Assembly (NCBI GenBank): GCA_964388435.1
Contig: CAYMAH010000012.1
Location: 1 to 11,002 of the forward strand
Length of the DNA: 11,002 nt
Reading direction: 5' to 3'
Source of the DNA: DTNV01 sp964388435
GTDB lineage: Archaea > Micrarchaeota > Micrarchaeia > Norongarragalinales > UBA8480
The translations under genes were made by a program, and so were the position numbers. Below, piece after piece: positions 5,977 to 11,002 of this stretch. Numbering within the stretch: the stretch's first letter is position 1; each line of letters begins with the position of its first letter. The notes under the pieces are model-generated. The model had not been told where the DNA came from. It saw only the letters and a list, made by a program, of their open reading frames with translations, and did no database searches.

Positions 5977-6555
5977 TTAAGCAAACGCTAGTATGCTTCC
6001 AACCAGTATCACGCCTATAATGATTACCAGTATTATTGGAATGACAAACGCGGCTAGAACCGCTCTTCCCGTAGAGAAAGCGTGAACGTCTTTGACTATA
6101 AGGTAAAGCAGGTAAAGAGAGTACAAGCCCAAAACCAAGACAAGCAAAGTTCCAAGAATTGGTATGAAAAATAAAATTGCTATCGCCAGCAAGGGAGCGA
6201 CGTACAAAGAAGTAAGGTAGTACTGCTGCGCGAATGACCCCTTGCCTCCAAGTATTCTTGCTATCACCCATATTATTCCAACGTTTATGAAAGTTTCAAT
6301 CACTTCAAGCAGTATAAGCCCAACGATAATCACAGCGATTATCAACGCAATGCTCCCTCCCACAAGCCATGTCGGAAGAAAAGCTTTAAACAACGCTCCA
6401 AAAAAAGCGAGTCCTATCGAAAATAAAACAGCCACTATAGCAGAGCCTATAACAATATTTTTCACTCCCTCCGTTATTGATGAGTTTGGTTTTTCTTTTT
6501 GAATTGTCTCAACAGGTTTTAGGAAAATGTTCTTCCACGCTCCAAAGTTAACCAT
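5977..6555 (-). CDS. Yip1-domain-like multispanning membrane protein
   Basis: This 192-residue protein has about five hydrophobic segments at residues 33-56, 66-97, 112-133, 134-153 and 164-190. The arrangement fits the archaeal/bacterial Yip1 superfamily: a short cytoplasmic N-terminus with a P-x-E near residue 14; a GGKGSFAQQYYLTSLYVAPL segment at 103-122, typical of the conserved loop and helix; and a late HAFSTGRAVL segment at 158-167. Function in prokaryotes is not established, and a membrane-organising role would be speculative. The start is well supported by AAGGTGAT eight bases upstream, the clearest ribosome binding site in the window and complementary to the 16S 3' end. Its stop lies about 100 bp before the phosphodiesterase start. 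Confidence 0.75.
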   Translation of the reverse strand: MVNFGAWKNIFLKPVETIQKEKPNSSITEGVKNIVIGSAIVAVLFSIGLAFFGALFKAFLPTWLVGGSIALIIAVIIVGLILLEVIETFINVGIIWVIARILGGKGSFAQQYYLTSLYVAPLLAIAILFFIPILGTLLVLVLGLYSLYLLYLIVKDVHAFSTGRAVLAAFVIPIILVIIIGVILVGSILAFA

Positions 6556-6685
6556 GCATAAATCACCTTATTATACTTAGCTTATTTAACAACGTTTTTA
6601 AACTTTCTGTTTAAGCTTTATTTTCTTTGGTTGAGTTGATTTTTGTAAAGTCTTTTTGAGTTTGTAAAAGACCTGCCAGGATAGG

Positions 6686-6701
6686 CGAAATGTTTAAATA
6701 T
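6686..6701 (+). promoter_or_regulatory. rRNA operon promoter (BRE plus TATA box)
   Basis: CGAAATGTTTAAATAT is a strong match to an archaeal BRE (CGAAA) followed by a TATA box (TTTAAATA). Transcription would start near 6722-6729, about 240 nt before mature 16S. It is the best promoter-like element in the 400 bp between the Yip1-like gene and 16S. The upstream part (6556-6685) holds the divergent promoter for the Yip1-like gene, probably around TTAAATAAG at 6583-6591. Confidence 0.7.
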
Positions 6702-6885
6702 GTTTTTTGCAGTAATTTAACTCACGTGATGACGAGGGTTGGTTGGGTTTTAAATTCTATTTAAAGTTAACCTTCTCTTTTGTTGGATTTTTTTGCTTTA
6801 GAGAAACTCGTTTAACGGGTTTTTTCTATTATGGGAACTTGATGAAACAATCCTCTTAACAGGGGAATTGAGTTGGGTTCGACTT

Positions 6886-6944
6886 AGGAGGAGCATTCAA
6901 GAAATTTTTTTCAAAAAATGGTAAAGAAATTTTCGAGTTTTTTT
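6886..6944 (+). other. 5' half of the pre-16S processing stem with bulge-helix-bulge-like core
   Basis: AGGAGGAGCA (6886-6895) is the exact complement of TGCTCCTCCT (9513-9522) downstream of 16S. Further in, TGGTAAAG (6919-6926) pairs with CTTTACCA (9482-9489), AAA (6927-6929) with TTT, the TTTTC at 6930-6934 with GAAA (9472-9475), and a T-run with the A-run after 16S. The 3-nt segments GAG (6935-6937) and TTT (about 9476-9478) are left unpaired on opposite strands, resembling the motif cut by archaeal tRNA-splicing endonuclease. Confidence 0.65.
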
Positions 6945-7297
6945 AAGTTTTTCAATCTATGATACCAGTTGATCCTGCTGGAGGGCACTGCTATCGGATT
7001 GCGATTAAGCCATGCAAGTTTTAAGATTATAGCATATAATCTTGGCGTACGGCTCAGTAACACGTAGTCAACCTACCCTGAAGATTAGAGCAACCTCGGG
7101 AAACTGAGGTGAATTCTTTATATCTCTCCGATTCTGGAATTTGAGTGGAGGGTTAAAAGGGGAAGCGAATTGCAGTTTTTTCCGCTTCAGGATGGGACTG
7201 CGGTTGATTAGGCTGTAGGCGAGGTAACGGCTCACCTAACCTATAATCAATAAAGGCTATGTAAGTAGGAGCCTTGAGACGGGCACTGAGACAAGGG

Positions 7298-7330
<33 letters not shown>

Positions 7331-8293
7331 TTCCGCAATGCGCGAAAGCGTGACGGGGGTAATCCGAGTGATTCTCGTGAGAGAATCTTTTGGCTAGCGT
7401 GAATAACTAGCAGAATAAGTGGTGGGTAAATCCTGTGCCAGCCGCCGCGGTAATACAGGTAGCACGAGTGGTGTCCACGAATATTGAGTCTAAAGCGTGT
7501 GTAGCCGGTTTTGAATAGTTTCCTGTGAAATCTTTGTTTTTAATGCAGAGGCGTGCGGGAAATACTTTCAAACTAGAGAGTGGGGGAGGTGTGGGGTACG
7601 TAAGGGGGAACGGTTAAATGTTTTAATCCTTTACGGACCACCAGTGGCGAAGGCGCCACACCAAAACACGTCTGACGGTGAGACACGAAGGCTAGGGGAG
7701 CAAACCGGATTAGATACCCGGGTAGTCCTAGCAGTAAATGATGCAGATTTGGCGTTGCACTTGCTTTGAGCGGGTGCAGTGTCGTAGGGAAGCTGTTTAA
7801 TCTGCCACTTGGGGAGTACGATTGCAAGATTGAAACTTAAAGGAATTGGCGGGAGAGCACCACAAGGGGTGGATGCTGCGGTTCAATTGGAGTCAACGCC
7901 GGGAAACTTACCAGGAAAGACAGCAGAATGAAGTTCAAGCTGAAGACTTTAGCTGACAAGCTGAGAAGTGCTGCATGGCCAGCGTCAGCTCGTGCCGTGA
8001 GGTGTCAGGTTAAGTCCTGCAACGAGCGAGATCCTTGTCTACAGTTGCAATCTTTATCGCGAGATGAAGAGCACTCTGTGGAGACTGCCCGCGTTAAGTG
8101 GGAGGAAGGAAAGGGCGACGCTAGGTCAGTATGGCCTGAATTTCCTGGGCCACACGTGGCATACAATGGTCAAGACAACGAGTTCCGACGCCGAAAGGTG
8201 AAGGTAATCTCTAAAACTTGGCCCAAGTTCGAATTGAGGGCTGAAACTCGTCCTCATGAAGCTGGAATCCCTAGTAATCGCGTGTCATCAATC

Positions 8294-8456
8294 TCAACCG
8301 CAACTCAGCGAAAAATTAATATACTAACAGTTAATAAACGGCAATTTAACTAAGACAGAAGAGCTTATTCTGTCTCAGGAATTTGATAAATTAGTTTATA
8401 ATTCGCCTTTAGACAAATCATTGTTTTCGTAAATGGGTTGTTGTTGGAAGTGAATT
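8294..8456 (+). other. 16S insertion 1: ORF-less structured intron-like element
   Basis: Normal 16S reads from the CGCGT...GTCATCAAT hairpin straight into GCGCGGTGAAT (helix 43). Here about 163 nt lie in the hairpin loop. The insert can fold on itself in nested layers: CAACCGCAAC (8295-8304) with GTTGTTGTTG (8437-8446); GGCAATTTAACTA with TAGTTTATAATTCGCC; and innermost a perfect 8-bp hairpin AGACAGAA/TTCTGTCT (about 8354-8376). It has no open frame of note. The closing helix is flanked by short unpaired triplets, suggesting an archaeal bulge-helix-bulge intron, but a fully standard motif could not be drawn. A retained expansion segment is the alternative. Borders are uncertain by several bases. 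Confidence 0.7.
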
Positions 8457-8493
8457 CGCGCGGTGAATATGTCCCTGCTCTTTGCACACACCG

Positions 8494-9331
8494 AAATTTA
8501 AACGTGCCAAGCAGTTTACGAAGCTAGCTGGTGAAAATCCAGCCTTTAGTAGCCAAAAACGCAGGCGTTACCGTAAGGAAAGCGCTGAAGGGCGTGAGGC
8601 AAAGTCCAGCCTGTATATCGCAAGATATTAAAGAGAAGTGAACGACGCCTAAAACGGGTCGGTGGTAGGCGGAAGTTCAAACGTCAAACTTCTCAACATG
8701 GATGGATGAAAAAGTTTTGTAAATGACCTTGGGAGATCCTATTTAATCTCTTAATCTTTCACGCTGGAAACGCCGGCAGTGAGGGGTGCCAAGATTTATA
8801 ATAGGAAGTCAGCTTACTTCATAGTATTCAACCTTTTAAAGTTGAAGAAGGGGGTAAACCTTGATGCTTGATAAAAACTACGTGCTTGATCTTGTTGATG
8901 GAGAAGGCTCTTTTAATGTAAGGGTTAATAACCCTTGGAAGAAGAGCTAGAGTTGAATTAAGATTCAGCTTAAAACTTCGACATCAAGATAAGAAGATTC
9001 TGAACGAGCTTCAAAAATTTTTTGAATGTGGCAACGTCTACATACAAAAAGACAAGAGAAAAAAATCATTCTCTTTGTTATGGGTTTGAAGTTCAAAAGA
9101 GGAAGGAGGTTATTGAAAGGATAATTCCCTTCTTCAGCAAGAATCCTTCGAAGATTCCAAGCAGAAAAAGAGATTTTGAACTCTTTAAACAGATAGTGGG
9201 TTTATTGAAAAATAATCCTGACCTGAAAAAGATTGAAAATCTCAAAAATCAAACGCATTGGGGGCTCGCCGTATACAGGAAAACTGTCCGTGCGGTGGGA
9301 ACGCAAAGTAGCTTTTAAGCGAAATGCAATG
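8494..9331 (+). other. 16S insertion 2: 838-nt homing-endonuclease intron, group I candidate
   Basis: The universal sequence CACACCGCCCGTC is split after CACACCG (ending 8493), and CCCGTC resumes at 9332. The insert has two parts. Positions 8494-8863 are non-coding and highly structured: hairpins GCTGG/CCAGC near 8529-8545, ATATC-GCAA-GATAT (GNRA loop) near 8616-8629, CGCCTA/TAGGCG near 8647-8672, GAAGTT/AACTTC near 8673-8693, and a CACGCTGG/CCGGCAGTG arm near 8760-8783. A TGACCTT/AAGTCA pair resembles the group I P7 GAC/GTC core. Positions 8864-9318 encode the broken LAGLIDADG protein. The insert ends in G, as group I introns do, but the 5' exon does not end in U, so the class is not settled. 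A bulge-helix-bulge intron is the alternative. Confidence 0.75.
8864..9318 (+). pseudogene. LAGLIDADG homing endonuclease with two frameshifts
   Basis: Three frames join into one protein of about 150 residues, the usual size for single-motif LAGLIDADG enzymes that act as dimers. Segment one (8864 to a TAG at 8948-8950) starts MLDKNYVLDLVDGEGSFNV, where LDLVDGEGSF is the LAGLIDADG helix with its catalytic acidic residue. Segment two (about 8940-9065) reads RVELRFSLKLRHQDKKIL and ELQKFFECGNVY. Segment three (about 9061-9318) reads NHSLCYGFEVQKRKEVIERI, then IIPFF and RKRDFELFKQIV, both typical of the family's second half. Each junction needs removal of one base; the second lies in a run of seven A at 9059-9065. 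Such enzymes cut intronless rRNA genes to spread the intron. This copy appears inactive unless the indels are assembly errors. Confidence 0.85.
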
Positions 9332-9458
9332 CCCGTCAAGCCACCCAAATAAAGTTTTAGCGAGGCTTTTTTGATGAAAAAGAGTCGAACTATTACTCTG
9401 TGAGGAGGGTTAAGTCGTAACAAGGTAACCGTAGGGGAACCTGCGGTTAGATCACCTC

Positions 9459-9522
9459 AAAAAAAAAAATTGAAATTTTTTCTTTACCAATTGAAAAAAA
9501 AAAATTCTAAAGTGCTCCTCCT
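9459..9522 (+). other. 3' half of the pre-16S processing stem
   Basis: The spacer between 16S and tRNA-Ala starts with eleven A (9459-9469), then carries GAAA (9472-9475), CTTTACCA (9482-9489) and TGCTCCTCCT (9513-9522). Each is complementary, in the correct antiparallel order, to the leader at 6886-6944. It would bring the two ends of 16S together for excision. Confidence 0.65.
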
Positions 9523-9528
9523 TTTTGT

Positions 9529-9619
9529 GGGCTCGTAGCGCAGCTGGTAGCGCGCTTGCTTTGCAAGCAAGAGGCCGCGGGTTCAAAAATTTATTTTTTT
9601 GAGAATCCCGCCGAGTCCA
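9529..9619 (+). tRNA. tRNA-Ala (anticodon TGC) with an 18-nt T-loop insertion
   Basis: The acceptor stem GGGCTCG (9529-9535) pairs with CGAGTCC (9612-9618), giving the G3:U70 pair that identifies alanine tRNA, followed by discriminator A at 9619. The D arm (GCGC/GCGC) and anticodon arm CTTGC-TTTGCAA-GCAAG are normal, with anticodon TGC at 9562-9564. The T stem GCGGG (9577-9581)/CCCGC (9607-9611) is intact, but the loop is 25 nt instead of 7. Removing 18 nt, for example 9585-9602, restores the standard TTCGAAT. The position between 16S and 23S is the classical archaeal site for this tRNA. Without removal of the insertion the T-loop could not make its usual contact with the D-loop. Confidence 0.93.
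9585..9602 (+). other. candidate mini-intron in the tRNA-Ala T-loop
   Basis: The extra 18 nt are all A or T except a single G near the 3' end. Local pairing TCAAAAA (9583-9589) with TTTTTGA (9596-9602) forms a hairpin across the junction. Excision after TTC gives TTCGAAT; shifting by one or two bases gives TTCAAAT, also acceptable. Archaeal tRNA introns at T-loop positions are known, mostly from Thermoproteota. A fully standard bulge-helix-bulge could not be drawn here in the register that restores 7 nt. Confidence 0.6.
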
Positions 9620-9732
9620 CTTTTTATTGTGGGGTTTGCAAGTAAACCTTTTTTTTAAAAGGAAATTCTTGTTTAAACCGACTAGGTTGATTGTTTTTGG
9701 AATGAGACCGTTTTGTAAATAAAAATTAGAAA
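9620..9732 (+). other. internal spacer between tRNA-Ala and 23S
   Basis: This is non-coding, AT-rich spacer. It contains two adjacent perfect hairpins, GGTTT-GCAAGT-AAACC (9633-9648) and CCTTTT-TTTT-AAAAGG (9647-9662), which share the bases CC and so are mutually exclusive. The remainder presumably contributes the 5' half of the pre-23S processing stem, whose partner lies outside the window. Confidence 0.55.
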
Positions 9733-11002
9733 AATGTATAAGCCGTTCAGAGGATGGTTAGGCTTGTGTTGCGATGAAGGGCGTGGCAAGCTGCGAAAAG
9801 TCTCGGGTAGGAGCATGCATCCGCTAAACCGAGAATTCCCGAATTGTTTCGAAAGAAACGCACACCCGCTGAATTGAAATATCTTAGTAAGCGGAGGAAG
9901 AGAAGCCAATAGGGATTCTGCGAGTAATGCGAGTGAAAGCAGAAGAGGATAAACCGAATATCTCCTGGCGACAGGGGAGAAGATGTGGGGTTTTGGAAGA
10001 GGCGTTAAGCTTGAATTTTTGAAAGGGCGAAGTGGGCTGGAAAGCCCTGCTTTAAAAAGTGATAGCCTTGTAGTTTTTTCAAGAGTTGAAGTGCCTTTCT
10101 CCTGAGTAGCGCTCTTTTATTTAGAGTGTGAAGACGCGAGTTATTAACTTGCAATCCTAAAATATTAGCACAAGACCGATAGCGTAGTTAGTACCGTGAG
10201 GGAAGACTGAAAAGCAACGCGAGAAGCGTAGTTAAAAAAGTACCTGAAACTGGACGGCGACATTGAGATGCGGCGTGAAAGGAATGACGAAAGGACCGGC
10301 GTCGCATCATACTTCTCGAAGCAAGAGCCAAGGAGTTTAAGAGAGTGGCGAGTCAATGCGAAGCGAAAGCGAGAAACACGCAAGCCAGCAATGGCCCAGG
10401 TGTTGAAGTTGTAATTAGCTCCAAGCCACTATTTTAAGACCTGAAGCCGAAGCGAGCTATGCGCGGGCAAGGTGAAGCCAGTCGTAAGATTGGTGGAGGC
10501 CTGCAACCGTTTCTGGTCTATCCGATCGGGTGACCCGCGTTTAGGGGTGAAAGTCCATTCGAGCTTGGTATTAGCAGGTTCCCTCCGAAGTGTCTGTCAG
10601 GACAGCCTGGCTGGAGGCGAGTGTTAGGTAGAGCAACCGATTAAGGAGAATGGGGGGTAAAACCCTCACTTTTTTATCGAACTCCGAAGCTAGCACTGCC
10701 GTAGAAGGCTGGAGTCGGGGGTGCGGGGTAAGCTCGTACTCCTGTAGGGGAACAACCCAAACTGTGGTTAAGGTCCCAAAGACGAGACTGAGTGTAAATT
10801 TAAGATGTTAGGTTTCTTAGACAGTGGAGAGGTAGGCTCAGAAGCAGCCATCCTTTAAACAACGCGTAACAGCGGATCCATCAAGAAACCTTGCGTCGCA
10901 AACTGTCGGGACTAAGTCTCGCACCGATACCACGGAATTCTTTCAGTTAGAAAGGGTTGGTAGGAGGGCGTGCTGTTAGATGAGAAGCTTGTTCGTGAGG
11001 AC
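9733..11002 (+). rRNA. 23S ribosomal RNA, 5' part (continues past window)
   Basis: Recognisable archaeal 23S blocks appear in order: GATGAAGGGCGTGGCAAGCTGCG (about 9774), TACCGTGAGGGAAGACTGAAAAG (about 10192), GGTGAAGCCAGTCG (about 10470), AGGGGTGAAAGTCCATTCGAGCTTGGTA (about 10543), GTGGTTAAGGTCCCAAAGAC (about 10764), and GCAGCCATCCTTTAAACAACGCGTAACAGC (about 10844). No large insertion is seen in this 1.27 kb. The 5' end is estimated from similarity near GTATAAGCCGTTCAGAGGATGG and may be off by several bases. Open frames within it are fortuitous. Confidence 0.95.

Noticed and set aside
5877..5984. 36-residue N-terminal extension of the phosphodiesterase
   Set aside because: It has no family similarity, would overlap the Yip1-like gene, and the family normally begins just before the AHRG motif. 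A TATA-like element sits before the internal ATG instead.
5927..6271. 114-codon minus-strand frame overlapping the Yip1-like gene
   Set aside because: It is out of frame with a well-supported membrane protein that has a strong GGTGAT binding site. Its own sequence has no coherent domain.
6725..6731. GTGATGA, a match to the C box of C/D-box guide RNAs, in the rRNA leader
   Set aside because: No CTGA D box follows at a usable distance before 16S, and no C'/D' pair is visible. The site is at the likely transcription start.
7928..8353. 141-codon open frame on the + strand
   Set aside because: It lies within 16S rRNA and runs into insertion 1. The bases match conserved 16S blocks, so the frame is fortuitous.
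8594..8612. GTGAGGCAAAGTCCAGCC inside the large intron, reminiscent of the RNase P RNA GAGGAAAGTCC core
   Set aside because: The match has an extra base, and no second conserved region (ACAGAA-type) or P4 partner was found. It lies within an rRNA intron, so a group I junction element is more plausible.
9682..10383. Open frames on the minus strand at 9682-9909 and 10165-10383
   Set aside because: Both fall across 23S rRNA or its immediate leader and show no protein-like features.

Overview
The window comes from an AT-rich archaeon, most likely a DPANN-type lineage (Woesearchaeota/Pacearchaeota-like). Three things support this. The 16S and 23S rRNA genes carry archaeal signatures. Promoters are TATA-box type with short or absent leaders. 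Where a ribosome binding site is visible it reads GGTGAT or GTGAT, matching the 16S 3' end ATCACCTC. The lineage is inferred from rRNA character, intron content and compact genes, not from a tree.

Positions 1-6555 hold ordinary small chromosomal genes: the 3' end of a membrane-anchored protein, a P-loop GTPase-like protein, a three-helix membrane protein, a Nudix hydrolase, a HAD phosphatase, an AhpF/thioredoxin-reductase-like flavoprotein translationally coupled to a glycerophosphodiester phosphodiesterase-like gene, and a Yip1-like membrane protein. The tRNA-His gene lies directly in front of the histidyl-tRNA synthetase gene on the same strand, so a tRNA and the enzyme that charges it appear to share one transcript. 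Between the Nudix gene and hisS (1678-2240) lies a decayed patch with a broken winged-helix fragment, short repeats and a perfect 10-bp inverted repeat.

Positions 6556-11002 are the start of an rRNA operon on the + strand: promoter, leader, 16S, tRNA-Ala(TGC), and the first ~1.27 kb of 23S. The 16S gene is about 1 kb longer than normal because its 3' part is interrupted twice. Insertion 1 (~163 nt, no ORF, strongly self-complementary) lies in the helix-43 hairpin. Insertion 2 (838 nt) lies inside the universal CACACCG/CCCGTC decoding-site sequence and contains ~370 nt of structured non-coding RNA plus a LAGLIDADG homing endonuclease gene broken by two frameshifts. Only ~37 nt of exon separates the two insertions. 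The tRNA-Ala that follows carries an 18-nt AT-rich insertion inside its T-loop. Leader and trailer sequences around 16S can form a long processing stem with a bulge-helix-bulge-like core.

The most interesting parts are the two nearly adjacent rRNA insertions, the T-loop insertion in tRNA-Ala, and a tRNA-His that shows no encoded G-1:C73 pair next to its own synthetase gene. Splicing and folding claims are inferences from base pairing read by eye.
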